Part shown: positions 11,696 through 23,936 of the stretch, piece after piece
How the letters are laid out: every line of letters starts with the position of its first letter
Numbering within the stretch: position 1 is the first letter of the stretch
Source of the DNA: Kuschelorhynchus macadamiae
Lineage: Eukaryota > Arthropoda > Insecta > Coleoptera > Curculionidae
Reading direction: 5' to 3'
Assembly: GCA_030620095.1 (NCBI GenBank)
Contig: JAUTXW010000599.1
Span: 124,001 to 188,000 of the forward strand
DNA: 64,000 nt
Notes under the pieces: generated by a model
Seen by the model: only the letters and a program-made list of their open reading frames with translations
What the model was told of the DNA's origin: nothing
Database searches by the model: none
Made by a program: the position numbers and the translations under genes

Positions 11696-11990
11696 TATAT
11701 ATAGTGTGTGTATGTACATCCGTTCACTACTGTCGTTCTGAAAAGAACAGTTTTGCTGATGTTTCGCCAAAATCACATTTGGCATTTTCGAAGCTTTCTT
11801 TCTCGCGTCCGAATAGAGACTGAAGTGTTGGTGACTGCAACGTTTCCTTTTTTACCCCTACCCGGGGCCGAAGGTTATTATTTATGTTTTCCAGATGGTG
11901 CTGTTGTTGTTGCGCTAATTGAGTTTGAGTTTTTACGATCTTAGATTTGTCGATTATTGCCTTCCATACTGTTGATAGTTCCTTTTATTT
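11696..11990 (-). pseudogene. Inverted copy of the Penelope 3' end
   Basis: Reverse complement of 8631-8934 with high identity, including the cggccccgggtagggg and ttcgaaaatgcc blocks. Open reading on the opposite strand is a shadow. Together with the left copy it makes a palindrome around the mariner-like insertion. Confidence 0.8.
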
Positions 11991-12446
<456 letters not shown>

Positions 12447-12734
12447 ATATAATAAAACAGATTACAATGTTCTCGTCGCGTTTACGTTTTTTTTAAGTTA
12501 AAATAGAATTTATTTTTAACCTAAATAAAATCTGTCTGACCCAACTTGTCTATCCCAAATAAATCATCTCTAATTCAGCTATGTAAGATTTTTAAAACTA
12601 ATAAACATTCAACTAATCCATTTTTCATTCAAGTATTCGATGCCGTAAATCATCCCATTAAATAAATCATTACATCCCCAACCTATTTCGAGAAGGGCGT
12701 ACCCAGTACGCAGTACCCAGAAAAAACTAATGTG

Positions 12735-13060
12735 TGGGCTAGAATTATGGTAAACCATATTATAGGCCCACCCACTATTTTTCGAGGAAAATTTAAACGG
12801 TCCGCTTTATCCTAATATGCTCCAAAACACCATTCAAACTTTAATTGCTGAGCAAAATCGCTATGAATTTAATGGAGATATTGTTTTTCAACAAGATGGT
12901 GGTCCACCATATTATTTTCGCGATGTTCGAAATTACTTAGACGATTCTTATTCTGATCGTTGGGTTGGCCGTCGAGGTCCAATAGAATGGTCTGTGCGAT
13001 CGCCGGATATAACCCCTTAGATTTCTTCTTTTGGGGTTGTATTAAATCTTTTATTTATGA
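12735..13060 (+). pseudogene. Mariner-like transposase, middle and C-terminal fragment
   Basis: Encodes VFQQDGGPP (second catalytic Asp region), RDVRNYLDDSYSDRWVGRRGP and RSPDITP before a stop at 13018-13020, followed by a degraded FFFWG block. The upstream part is out of frame. The same transposase lies in opposite orientation at 24940-25647, where its N-terminal half is also present. It belongs to the same broad family as the transposase at 9550-10585 but is clearly a different member. Confidence 0.75.
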
Positions 13061-13189
13061 CACCACCAGAGTCCATAGCTGAGCTTCCAAAATGTAAGGG
13101 TAGAATTTGTGAATCGAATTTTTACTTGACAAGAAATCCAAGGAGCACATTTTCAAAATTTATTAAATTAGTTTTATTTATTAATTCTG

Positions 13190-13650
13190 GATTTAGCTAT
13201 TTTAGGACAGTGTTTAGTTTTTGTTAAAAATTATATTACTTCTTAATGGCTTATTAATTTCTTATTTTTTTTTTGTAGCAACATAACAATAGTTTTTTGC
13301 ATTAAATGCAAGGTATTTCATTAATTTTAGACTGTAATTAATTAATTTAGGCCTTAGCTATTATACGAGAGTGTGTCGTTGTTTGTTGTTAAATTATTAA
13401 AATATATTACCTCTTGACTTTTACACAATATTTTTTCATTTGCAGTAACTGCATGCGTATTAAATGAGAGGCGTTTCATTAATCATTTTTAGACTAATCA
13501 CTTATCACTTATATTAATTGGATTTAGCTACTTTAGGACAGCATTTAGTTTCTGTTAATATATTATTAAATTATATTACCTTCTAATGACTGATTAATTT
13601 CTTATTATATTTTTTATTTGTAACAACGCATTCGCATTAAATGAATTTAA
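13190..13650. repeat. Tandem repeat, about 165 bases x 3
   Basis: Three diverged copies starting near 13190, 13353 and 13521, each with ttagcta..taggacag, a TTAAA-rich middle and GCATTAAATG near the end. The right arm of the inverted repeat has a single unit (about 24660-24810). Confidence 0.75.
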
Positions 13651-14386
13651 GTTATATTATGTAAAGAAAGTTATACCTAAAGATTCCTTCTTACAGAAAG
13701 GTAGTGCAGATATACAAGTACCTATAGGTATTATGCAAGTAAATATTAATAAACATTACTATTTTAGCAGATATAAGATACTAAAGATCTATTGGCAAAC
13801 TTGTCAATCTGTTATAGTTTTTCTGCAAAACTAAAATAAATTTTAATTAAAATATATTAGCAAATTTAATTTAAACATGTTTCAAATGGTGTATCGTAAA
13901 ACTCACCATTCAATTAAAAAAAATCAAAATGTCGCTAAGCCACCATTTTAAAATATTGACACTTCTATTATAGTTCAAAAAGTTATATTTTACGCCTTCT
14001 ACACTCCCAAATTTCGTTTTGGTATTCCTAACGGTTCAAAAAATAAAATCGGAAGGGCGGGCTTTCTGTTCCCAATGTAACTAGCCCCTGCGCAATTTGA
14101 ACTGAAACTGCGAAAAAAAATTAAAACTCTAAATAAAGAACTTGAAACCCTAACAAAAGATGTATCGCAATATATATTTTTTTTAATAACCGATCTTGGT
14201 GAAATTTGAGTTCTGTAGGAAGTTAAAAAATAGTGCACAATGACGATAAAATAGTTAGTAACGTGATTTACCTTACCCGCCAGATTTGAAATTTTTTCAA
14301 AAAAAAATGCAAAAGACTACGCTTTTTTCTCAAAATTTTGAAAAATAATAAAGGAAAATTATGTTTGTTTTTTATTTCATACCTAC

Positions 14387-14390
<4 letters not shown>

Positions 14391-14469
<79 letters not shown>

Positions 14470-14590
14470 ACGCACACGCACACGCACACGCACACGCACA
14501 CGCACACGCACACGCACACGCACACGCACACGCACACACACACGCACACGCACACGCACACGCACACACACACAAACACAAACACACACA
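14391..14590. repeat. (CA)n / (CACACG)n microsatellite
   Basis: About 200 bases, pure CA at first and then a CACACG/CGCACA variant from about 14459. It borders the inner end of the left inverted-repeat arm. Long ORFs on both strands are repeat artefacts. Confidence 0.95.
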
Positions 14591-14694
14591 CATATTCGCT
14601 CTCACCGTTATTGAGTAGGCCCAACGGACTGCCATTTTCCGGGTATTTTTAGACCCTGTGAACAGTTGCCTCGACACGGTGTGTTGGCTATTTT

Positions 14695-15508
14695 AATCAC
14701 GCATGTTTTGTTGACAATTTTCGTTTTTTCAACAAAACGGTGATTTGAATTGACTTAATAAATGGTCTCCACATCGTTGGAAACGTTCATTGCGAATAGA
14801 GGTTCTCATATACAAGATATCATTCCCTCATCATGCTGGAGATACGTGCCTACAGGAAAAAATCCAGATGATTGCGCATCCAGAGGTCTTACTCCTCAGA
14901 AACTTTTATTACTTGACCGATAGTGGTATAGGCCCGAGATTTTATGTCAAAATAGAGAAATCTGCCCTGAACAAGGCTCTTTATCATATGATCTTTCCGA
15001 AATATCTCAGGAGGAAAAACAGATTTCCTTACACTCCTCAGCAAAAGTTATGAGAACCCCTTACTTTAAAGATTTTCTTCTCTTAGAAAAATATAGCGAA
15101 TTGTCGTCTATTTATTACGATTTATCCACGTGTTTAAGAAAATTCAAAACACATCTCATTCTTCTGCGTTAGATGATAATAATATATATTATAAACGTGT
15201 ACAGAAAAAATGTTTCTTCACGATCTCTCATGCCTGTGACAAAAAGATGTCTCTTCCTAAACCCTTTAGGAAGCTTGCAATTTCTCTGGTGAAGTGGGAT
15301 CTGTAGGGTAGACTGAGAAAATCCTCGCTACCCTTTGATCAAAACATGCATAATGGCAATAAAACGATTTTATTGCCATTATGCATCTGAGATTTAAAAC
15401 GGTGCATAACCTGAAATTTTTGGATAATTTCTCAACGGAGTGCTATTTTCCGACGCCTTTCTAAATGCATTAAATGCTTTCGTGTGAAACCTAAATCTTA
15501 TACCCCAG
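14695..15508 (+). pseudogene. Old BEL/Pao pol fragment, 5' portion
   Basis: In fragmented frames the plus strand encodes a BEL/Pao RNase H-to-linker region: a HRWK block with a downstream WRYVPTGKNPDDCASRGLTP, and then, just before 15508, CIKCFRVKP, the CxxC half of the integrase zinc motif. The same frame continues at 21629. The intact BEL/Pao element at 15509-21628 therefore inserted inside this older integrase. Numerous stops and frameshifts are present. Confidence 0.8.
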
Positions 15509-15722
15509 TGTTATAAATGTATTACAAATCTAAATAATCTTGCAACACTGTAATTTGCTGGCTCTCTCTCTCTTCATGAAGCCACCGCCAGAGCAACATG
15601 TGTTTTATAGGGCTCTAAAATTATTAAACATTTTCGTATTAAAAAGTGGCTTATTTATTCAAACAAATGGTTAAAAGAATATGGTAATTCGTCAATGAGT
15701 AGCCTGTTACCCCAAAGAAACA
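15509..15722 (+). repeat. BEL/Pao 5' LTR
   Basis: Starts TGTTATAAATG and ends AAAGAAACA; 214 bases. It matches the 3' LTR at 21413-21628 except for a TC unit. Confidence 0.95.
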
Positions 15723-15882
15723 TTGGTCCTTAGTAGCCGAATGAAAACCAGCTGAAAACATGGAAAACAACAAGTAATATTGTGGCGTTCAGTGCTGTCA
15801 AATACAAGGGAACATCGATCTGCTGGTGCCACGATATACCACCATTGGTAAGTGTTTGATATATTGTTAGTCTGTGTTTGCA

Positions 15883-17550
15883 ATGGCTGATGAAGATTTA
15901 AAAAAGTTAAAGACCAAAAAAGGTCAAATTAAAGCAAAGTTAAGTAGAACTAAAAATGATTTTAATAATTTAGATAAAAGTAAATTAGACAGTAAAATAA
16001 TTCAGGAACTGGAAATACGTTCGGAAAAAATTAATCCTTTATTGGACGAGTTTACTGACATACAGGGTCAAATTTATTTATTGGATAATGTGGATAATGA
16101 CGCGGAAACCGCTGATTTTGAAAATCAATATTTTTCTACTATTAGCTCAATGCAAGCCCTTTGCTTAGATTTTAAAAGAAATGCTATCTCTGAAATTGCA
16201 TCTGTCGCTTCGGGTGATGCTAGTGCACGGACAAGTGAATTGCAATCTCTGGTTAAGTTGCCCCCAATTAGGTTACCAACATTCGATGGTCATTATGAAT
16301 CGTGGCTTGAATTTAAAGATTGTTTCTTGGCCTTAGTGCATAACAATAATTCTCTTTCAGATATTCAAAGATTTTATTATTTAAGGTCGTCCTTAGAAAA
16401 AGACCCACAACAGGTAATAAAGTCTATTGAGGTTTCTTCTAGTAACTACGAAATTGCATGGCAAATGCTCCAAGAAAGGTATGAAAATAAAAAACTGATA
16501 ATTCACAATCATTTAAAAGCTATTTTTGAGCACCCTGCTGTACCGAAAGAGTCGCACTCTCATTTGAGAGGTTTATTTGATAATGTTACCAAACATATTC
16601 GCTCTTTGAATACTTTAGGTTTAGATACAGACAGTTGGAGTTGTATAATAATTTATATTATGAGTTCAAAATTCGATAACGTCACAAGGAGGGAGTGGGA
16701 AAGTTTTAAATGTACCGAAGAACTACCTACTCTAAGAGATTTAAATATTTTTTTGAAAGAAAAATGTGATATGCTTGAAAAACTTGAAGTAAATGATAAA
16801 ACTTTTTTAAATAAAACAAAACCTAAATTTAGTAGTAGTCGTAGTTTTGCCGCTGTAGGTGAAAGTAATAAATTACAGTGTTATTTTTGTCGAAAAGATC
16901 ATCCAATTTATAAATGTGAATCATTTTTAAGTCTTAATGTTAATGACCGAATTTTGTCGGCTAAAAAATTAAAACTTTGTTTAAATTGCCTGCGTGATAA
17001 TCACCCTACATGGAAATGCAAATTACAAAAATGTATTAAATGCCAAAAACTGCACAATTCTCTCTTGCATTTAGAATCATATTCAAATGTCCCAAACGTT
17101 CAATCAGTTTTAACCACTGGTGCAAGCGGCAACCGCTCGGCGGCTGCGATCAACCAAGATGGCAGGCACGCGGAACAAAACGAGAAGGACGATGCGACGG
17201 GGACAACGATGACGATTAGTAACCACGTGCGGCAGGCTTCTAGCGAAGGCGATGTTGCCGGTAGCACTGAACTATCGGAAGTATTATTATCAACAGCTGT
17301 TGTACGTGTTGTAAATGGTAATAAATCGAAAATGTATCGGGCGATATTGGATAGCGGGTCACAAAGTAATTTTGTTTCAGAAAGAGTGTGCAGGGAATTA
17401 AATTTGCCATTTAAAAAAGTAAATCACGTTGCTAAAGGAGTAGGGGAAGCCCTAGCAAAAATTGATAGAGAGGTGGAAACAGCAATATTTTCATGTCATG
17501 GTACTTACAATATAAATATAAAATGCTTAGTTGTTCCAAAATTCCGATAA
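15883..17550 (+). pseudogene. BEL/Pao Gag and protease region, first frame segment
   Basis: ATG at 15883 (MADEDLKKLK) is the likely start. The N-terminal part is Lys-rich and helical, followed by a DUF1759-like Gag region with PTFDGHYESWLEFKDCF. Zinc knuckle-like Cys/His motifs come next (CYFCRKDHPIYKC, CLNCLRDNHPTWKC, CIKCQKLH). A retroviral-type aspartic protease begins at AILDSGSQSNF (DSG active site). The frame ends at 17550; the protease continues in another frame from about 17540, so one base is missing at an A-run. Gag packages the RNA and the protease matures the polyprotein. Confidence 0.9.
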
Positions 17551-18167
17551 AATCATTTAAAAAAGAGATACTTCAAATCCCACCTAATTTAAATTTGGCT
17601 GATCCTAGTTTCAATGTAACGGGATCTATTGACTTATTGCTTGGGTCTAATATTTTTTGGTCTATTTTGGTTTCTGGCCGTAAAAGTATTGGTCCAAATA
17701 TGCCAATACTTCAAAATACACAATTTGGTTGGGTTATTGTGGGAAATTTATATTTAAATAACTTGAAATTAGACGAATCGATTTCTTGCTTTAGTTTTAC
17801 AAAAGATTTCAATGTACTCAATGACAATATAGTAAAATTTTGGGAAATCGAGGAGTTGGGTGTTAAAGATAAGATTTTATCGAAAGAGGAAGAAATTTGT
17901 CAAAATTATTATAAAAACACAACTAAAAAAGATAAGACTGGTAAATATATAGTTAAAATACCATTTAAAGATACGGTTAATGAATTAGGTGATTCCAAGA
18001 CAATGGCTTTACATAGGTTTGATTTATTGGAAAAAAGGTTAGATAAAAACCCAGAATTAAAATTAGAGTACATGCATTTTATGTCGGAATATATTGATCT
18101 GAACCATATGTCAGAAGTAGATTTAAGTAATGATGATGGTTATTTTTGCCGCATCACGCTATCATAA
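17540..18167 (+). pseudogene. BEL/Pao protease C-terminus and RT N-terminus, second frame segment
   Basis: Continues the protease (DLLLGSNIFWSI, QNTQFGWVIVGNL) and the connection to the reverse transcriptase (MALHRFDLLEKRL and the block before it). The frame ends at 18167. The RT continues from about 18146 in the next frame after a T-run, again as if one base were missing. The sequence is otherwise well preserved. Confidence 0.88.
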
Positions 18168-21133
18168 AGCAATCAAGTTTGACAACAAAATGCAGGGTAG
18201 TATTCGACGGTTCGGCAAAATCTACTTCTGGACTATCTTTAAATGATGTCCAATATGTTGGACCTTCTTTACAGCAAGACATATTTTTAATTTTAGTAAG
18301 GTTTAGATTTTTTAGGTATGTGTTAAGTGGCGATATCTCGAAAATGTATCGACAAATTTTAGTTGACGATGAAGACCGTAAATTTCAAAAGGTATTTTGG
18401 CGAGAAAATTCTTCTGAACCAATCAAATGCTATGAGTTAAATACTGTGACTTATGGCACAGCTTCAGCTCCATATCTTGCAGTAAGAACATTGCTGCAAG
18501 TGGCTGAAGAAAACAAGATTAATTATCCATTGGTATCAGAAATAATATGTCGTGATTTTTATATAGATGATTTGCTAACATCTTCTGATTCCAAGGTTGA
18601 AATTATTAAAATACAAAAAGATATTAATTGTGTATTAAATAACTCAGGTTTTAACTTACGTAAATGGTTATGTAATGATTCAGATATAATTAAAGAATTT
18701 GACTTTAATATCGGGTTAGATGTAGCTTTACTAGAAATAGGTGAACAAAATAAAACATTGGGTATTTATTGGGATGCCAAATACGATTTTATAAAATACA
18801 ATGTTAACCTAGATTTTAATTTTCAAAATTCTCAATGGAATAAACGAAGTGTACTTTCAATAATTTGTCAAATTTATGATCCATTAGGACTTCTTGGGCC
18901 AATAGTTATAATTGCAAAACTAATTATGCAATATCTTTGGAAACACAAACTAGATTGGGACCAGGAATTACCTATGGATATTAAGGAAAAATGGCTAGAT
19001 TTTTATAATGACTTGAGCAATCTTAGTGCTTTGAAAATATCTCGATTTGTAAAGACTCCTAATTTTGTTACTGTAGAGTTACACGGGTTTTGCGATGCTT
19101 CCACTAAAGCTTATGGTTGCTGTATTTTTGTGAGATGCTTGACCTCTACAGGTGAATATGTTTCTAATCTCTTATGTGCAAAATCGCGTGTGGCTCCTAT
19201 TAAGCTTGTTAATTTACCCCGTTTAGAATTATGTGGTGCGCTACTGCTTGCTAGATTAACAAGAAAGGTTTCCGATTTTTTAAATGTTAGCTTTAAACAA
19301 ATATGTTTTTGGACGGATTCTACCATATGTCTGCATTGGATTAAGGATGATCCCAGCAGATGGAAACTATTTGTAGCAAACAGGGTGCAAGAGATTCAAA
19401 ACCTCACGAATTCAAATTCCTGGCATCATGTTGTTTCTGCGGAAAATCCTGCAGATCTGCTATCACGAGGGGTTTCAGTAACAAATTTAATACAAAATAA
19501 CTTGTGGTGGTACGGCCCTGAATGGCTTAGATTGAACGAAAAAGAGTGGAATCAATCGAAAATTGAAACATTACAGGACATACCGGAAAAGAAAGGTGTA
19601 AGTTGTATATTAACAACCGACAATATTGTAAATAAAAATAATCTTGTAAATATTTTATTACATCGTTTTTCTTCATTTAAAAAATATTTAAATGTATTCA
19701 GCTATATTTTACGGTTTGTATATAACTGTTGGGCAGGTGCTGAAAATAGAAAGCATGGTTTACTTCAAAGTAAAGATATTGATCAGGCTTTAAATGTTTC
19801 TATCAAGTCAGTTCAAAAGGAATGTTTTTCTAAAGACTATGAAAACCTAATAAAAAATAAAAGTATTTCAAATAATAGCAAACTTCTCTCTTTAAATCCT
19901 TTTATGCATGATGACTTAATACGAGTAGGCGGTCGTCTTCAAAATTCTGATATTCCATTTAATTGTAAACACCAAATCATATTACCTCGAAATCATATTT
20001 TAACACAAAGGATTTTGCAAGATGAGCACGAACGATTGCTGCATTGTGGAGTGCAACAATTAATATATTCTATTAGGCAAAAATTTTGGCCAATATCTGC
20101 GAGAAACACTTGTAAATATTTAATAAATAGGTGCATTCCATGTTTTAAAGTAAAACCTAAAAATGCTAACTATCTAATGGGTAATTTACCTTCCCAAAGA
20201 GTAAATAGTTTTTCTGTTTTTGAGAATGTTGGTACGGATTACGGTGGACCTTTCCTAATTAAAGATAGGAAAACAAGGGGTGCCAAGTTAACCAGAGCCT
20301 ACATCTGTCTTTTTGTGTGTATGTGTACTAAAGCGGTGCACATTGAACTAGTCTCCGAACTGACGACTGATGCATTTTTGGCATCACTAAAACGGTTTGT
20401 AAGTAGAAGGGGAAAACCTTCCAATATTTACTCTGACAATGGGTCCAATTATATAGGAGCTAATAATCAATTGAAGGAAATTTATTCATTTTTAAAAGAT
20501 AATTCTAATTTTATTTCTCAAAATTTATTAAGTGAAAAGGTAAACTGGCATTTTATTCCTGTTAATTCGCCAAACTTTGGGGGTTTATGGGAAGCGGGTA
20601 TTAAGAGTATCAAGTCTCATTTAAAAAAGGTTATAGGGAAAGAGTCTTTAACTTTTGAGAAGTTCAGCACATTGCTTTCACAGATTGAAGGTATATTGAA
20701 CTCTCGTCCACTGTGTCCGATGTCAGATGACCCTGACGACAATACAGCACTGACTCCGGCCCACTTCTTAATTGGAAGAACATTGACAATGCTGCCAGAA
20801 CAGGACTTATCAAACATTCCAGAAAATCGTCTGGACAAATGGCAGAAGCTTCAAAACTGGTCTCAAGCTATATGGAACAGGTGGAGAAAGGAGTACCTAA
20901 ATGAACTTCAAACCCGTCAGAAATGGAAGGTCAACGCAGAACACCTCCTGAAAATTGGGTCATTGGTCTTGGTGAAAGAAGACAAAGTTCCTCCTTTGCA
21001 GTGGCCACTGGGACGAATCACTGATCTTCACCCAGGTCCCGATGGAATTCTGAGAGTCGTTACCGTCAAGATTCGAGGTTACGCAGTTAAGAGAGCTATC
21101 CATCGTCTCTGTGTCTTGCCAATTGAGTGCTAG
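18146..21133 (+). pseudogene. BEL/Pao Pol: RT, RNase H, integrase, DUF5641-like end
   Basis: A 995-codon open frame. RT motifs include VVFDGSAK, YVLSGDISKMYRQI and the catalytic FYIDDLL. RNase H follows with LHGFCDAS, PRLELCGALL and FWTDST. The integrase has a His/Cys zinc motif (HERLLHCG ... CIPCFK), VGTDYGGPF (first Asp), YSDNGSNY (second Asp) and GGLWEAGIKS (Glu). A DUF5641-like C-terminus follows with SRPLCP and LTPAHFLIGR and ends at PIEC. All catalytic positions look intact. It is counted as broken only because the upstream frame joins it after a one-base shift. Confidence 0.93.
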
Positions 21134-21412
21134 TTCATGGACTTACAAAAAAAAACTTTATTACTTATCAAACTACTTATGTGAATTTACTTACTGTGTA
21201 ACTATATTTTATATATTTCCACTAATTATGGGACAATACTTTTTTTAGACTTATGTCTTTATTACTGTTTATTAATTTATTCATCTTGATGATGATCGTA
21301 TAAATTTAGTTTTAAGGTGCTCTTTAAGTAGTTTCATATATTTGATAATGATATCACTTGTATACTTCATTTTTTTTGTTGAAAGTACTGTATTCTTTCA
21401 AGGCGGGCGGCA

Positions 21413-21628
21413 TGTTATAAATGTATTACAAATCTAAATAATCTTGCAACACTGTAATTTGCTGGCTCTCTCTCTCTCTTCATGAAGCCACCGCCAGAGC
21501 AACATGTGTTTTATAGGGCTCTAAAATTATTAAACATTTTCGTATTAAAAAGTGGCTTATTTATTCAAACAAATGGTTAAAAGAATATGGTAATTCGTCA
21601 ATGAGTAGCCTGTTACCCCAAAGAAACA
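21413..21628 (+). repeat. BEL/Pao 3' LTR
   Basis: 216 bases, preceded by AAGGCGGGCGGCA. It differs from the 5' LTR only by one extra TC in the CT run near 21465-21480. Confidence 0.95.
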
Positions 21629-22562
21629 CCCAGTAATGGCGGATTTACCAGCAGTTCGAATTTCGCAGGTAAAGGTTTTCTTCCAAGTCTGTCTTGACTA
21701 CGCCTATCCTTTTGTAATTACTATGAGAAAGCACCGGGGCATAAAAACCCCTAAGGCATATATTTGCCTTTTCGTCTGTTGTGCCACTAAGGCACTTCAT
21801 CTAGAGTTGTCTTCTGATTTACCATCTGAGGCCTTCTTAGCTTGCTTACGTTGCTTTATTGCCCGTCGAGGCAGAATCTCTGATATTTTTTCGAGGCACC
21901 AATTTCAAAGGTGCATACAACCAACTTAAGACATTATCGCAAACTGATCCGTGGTACCTTTAATCCTCCCAGTTCGCCTCACTTTAATGGTGTCAAGTCG
22001 GTAGAGATCCGTATTCACCGTGTAGTAGGTGAGCAAATCATGACCTATGAGGAATTATACACGTTGTTGACACAAATTAAGTCCCTCTTAAATTCCCGTC
22101 CTTGTCTCCAATTAGTGAAGAACCCAATGATCTTACCTCCTTAACTCATTTTTTAACGCTAGAACCCCTCACTACCTTCCCTGAACCAGACGTATCGAGT
22201 ACGCCTATTAATCTAAAGGACTAAACCGTTGGAAAATGTTAACAAAAATGTACTGTGATTTTTGGAAGCATTGGAGCCAAGAATACCTTCACACCCTTCA
22301 ACAGCGTTGTAAGTGGACAAAGTCCAGCCCTACATTAAGCCCCATATGTTAGTTCTCATCAAAAATTAACAGAATCCTCCGTTGGAATGGGCTGGGGTAA
22401 TTCAAGTCCATCCGGGAAAAGACGGGATAGTTAGAGTGATCAGATTGAAAACTCAAAATGTAGTTTTACAGCGTCCAGTTGTGAAGCTCAGTCTGTTGCC
22501 GAAACAATAAATTTGTATATTTCCGCGTTAGAAAAAACTAACGTGTTATTTGCTGGGGGGAA
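21629..22562 (+). pseudogene. Old BEL/Pao pol fragment, 3' portion
   Basis: Continues the integrase interrupted at 15508: MADLPAVRI, VCLDYAYPF, ICLFVCCATKALHLEL, FLACLRCFIARRGRISDIF, then PHFNGVKS and LNSRP in shifted frames, and a DUF5641-like end VHPGKDGIVRVIRLK near 22410-22450. It ends near 22510, followed by a G-rich tract GCTGGGGGGAA just before a TG, as expected for a polypurine tract. Several frameshifts are present and a Gly-to-Tyr change is seen in DYAGPF-type motifs. Confidence 0.85.
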
Positions 22563-22771
22563 TGTTGGAAAAGCATTGTGTTTGTGTCGAAATTTTTTTT
22601 TTGGTATTACTACTTATTTTTAATGTCTAATCAGACTATAGGTCGGTTGCAGAAAGCTCAATTAAAGTTTAGAATGTTTAACGGAATGTCAAATTTGACA
22701 GCGAGTTCCTAGATTTCTATAAGCAGCTTGTCAAATCCGAAATACTTACAATTAAGTTTTGTGCAACCGGC
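22563..22771. repeat. Start of old BEL/Pao 3' LTR, with an embedded MITE-like palindrome
   Basis: TGTTGGAAAAGC at 22563 directly follows the polypurine tract, as expected for an LTR start; its end was not identified. Within it, 22644-22771 has ends GGTCGGTTGCAGAAA and TTTTGTGCAACCGGC that pair as an imperfect inverted repeat, suggesting a short non-autonomous DNA element of about 128 bases. Confidence 0.5.
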
Positions 22772-23936
22772 TGTTTATGATTTAATACTTGTATATTATT
22801 AGTTAAAAGCTTTCATGTTAGTTTCTAGAATTACTTGATTAGACTTCATGCCAATAGCTATTATATATAACTTTTTTAAAATCTGAATGAATATCATAAT
22901 TTTATATTTCATGCTTATCACTTAACGAAAATTCTTTGTAAGAAACATAAGCAGTTAAGCATAGTCATAGACACATAAGTATGTATGGTGCATTGAAGAT
23001 GTCTTAAACTACGCCTCAGGGAAATAACTATTTTTAGATGAAAACATCTTTTTAAAGACGATTCATCAAAGTCTTTGAAAAGGCAGCACTTATTCTTGCG
23101 ATATCACAAACCTTATATTTACTTAAGTCCGACTGACTTTTGGAAAGTTAAAGTTTTCAAGTTAATTTTGGAGTTACTGGATGAGGCTTCATGCCAAGAT
23201 ATGTTTGGGTGGTGTGTGTGTGTGTGTGTGTGTTTGTTTGTTTACAAAAGGCTGCTGCCCTTGCTAAATTCACATATAATTGAAATAATAGATTTAAACG
23301 ACTGATTCAGGGGTGATAAATATTGCTCGTTGAAGACCAAACGGTCTGAAGACGAATAAATATTTAAATACGTCCGAGAAGGATCAAATGGTTGGACCAG
23401 ATCTTTCAGAAAACCTAAACCCACCAGAAGCGGCACAATTTAGTCAATTAAATTGTCAAACAAATTATTTTTAATTCCGAAGCACCATAACTTATAGTTA
23501 ATCGCATTCTACTATTTTTAGTAACATTTAAATAATTATTTGGCCGTGAAATAGATAGCTGTCGGTGAAAGTAAAAACACTTCTAACCTATTACATGAGT
23601 CTAGAAATCAAAATTCTTTTCAACGTATACTTTCAATTCACAGACTAGATGTCTAATAACTCAACTGGCCGGAACCAGAATGGTTTTCGCAACTCAACTC
23701 AAAAAAACTATCTTTTTTCTAAAAAAAAAATGAAAAATGGTAAAGGAACAAGTCAATTCTTTAGCTAATAGCTATATATACTTGATTAACTGCAAATTTT
23801 ATTTTTCTCATTTTTTTTAACTTCATGCTTTTTAACTTTACCGAGTGTATGTAAACCAGAATTAAACTATTTATTTTAAATAAATTCATCCCTAAATGCA
23901 TTTTCTTAATTATTTTTTTAAATGCCACTTTGTTGA
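22772..23936. other. Non-coding stretch, nothing recognised
   Basis: AT-rich sequence with a short (GT)n run near 23210-23232 and no supported gene. It may be residual LTR or flank of the old BEL/Pao copy. Confidence 0.4.

Larger units (their letters stand above)
12672..14388. repeat. Left arm of a large inverted repeat
   Basis: Matches the reverse complement of 23937-25258. Landmarks are the transposase fragment (12735-13060), the caccaccagagtcc block (13060 against 24930) and the tatttcatacct block (about 14375-14386 against 23940-23950). The left arm is about 400 bases longer, mostly because a roughly 165-base unit is present three times (13190-13650) rather than once. Confidence 0.85.
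15509..21628 (+). mobile_element. Full-length young BEL/Pao LTR retrotransposon
   Basis: A 6.12-kb element with 214- and 216-base LTRs, TG...CA ends, a perfect 5-bp duplication CCCAG (15504-15508 and 21629-21633), a purine-rich tract AAGGCGGGCGG just before the 3' LTR, and a gag-pol region in BEL/Pao order. The LTRs appear identical except for one extra TC in a CT run, so insertion was recent. The pol frame is broken twice by single-base shortfalls at homopolymers. The tRNA primer site just after 15722 was not assigned. Confidence 0.95.

Noticed and set aside
14268..14677. (TH)n, (AH)n and (CV)n open frames
   Set aside because: Artefacts of the (CA)n/(CACACG)n tract.
19111..19326. Antisense frame inside the BEL/Pao RNase H region, and a similar one at 20617-20838
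   Set aside because: Shadows of the strongly supported sense pol frame.
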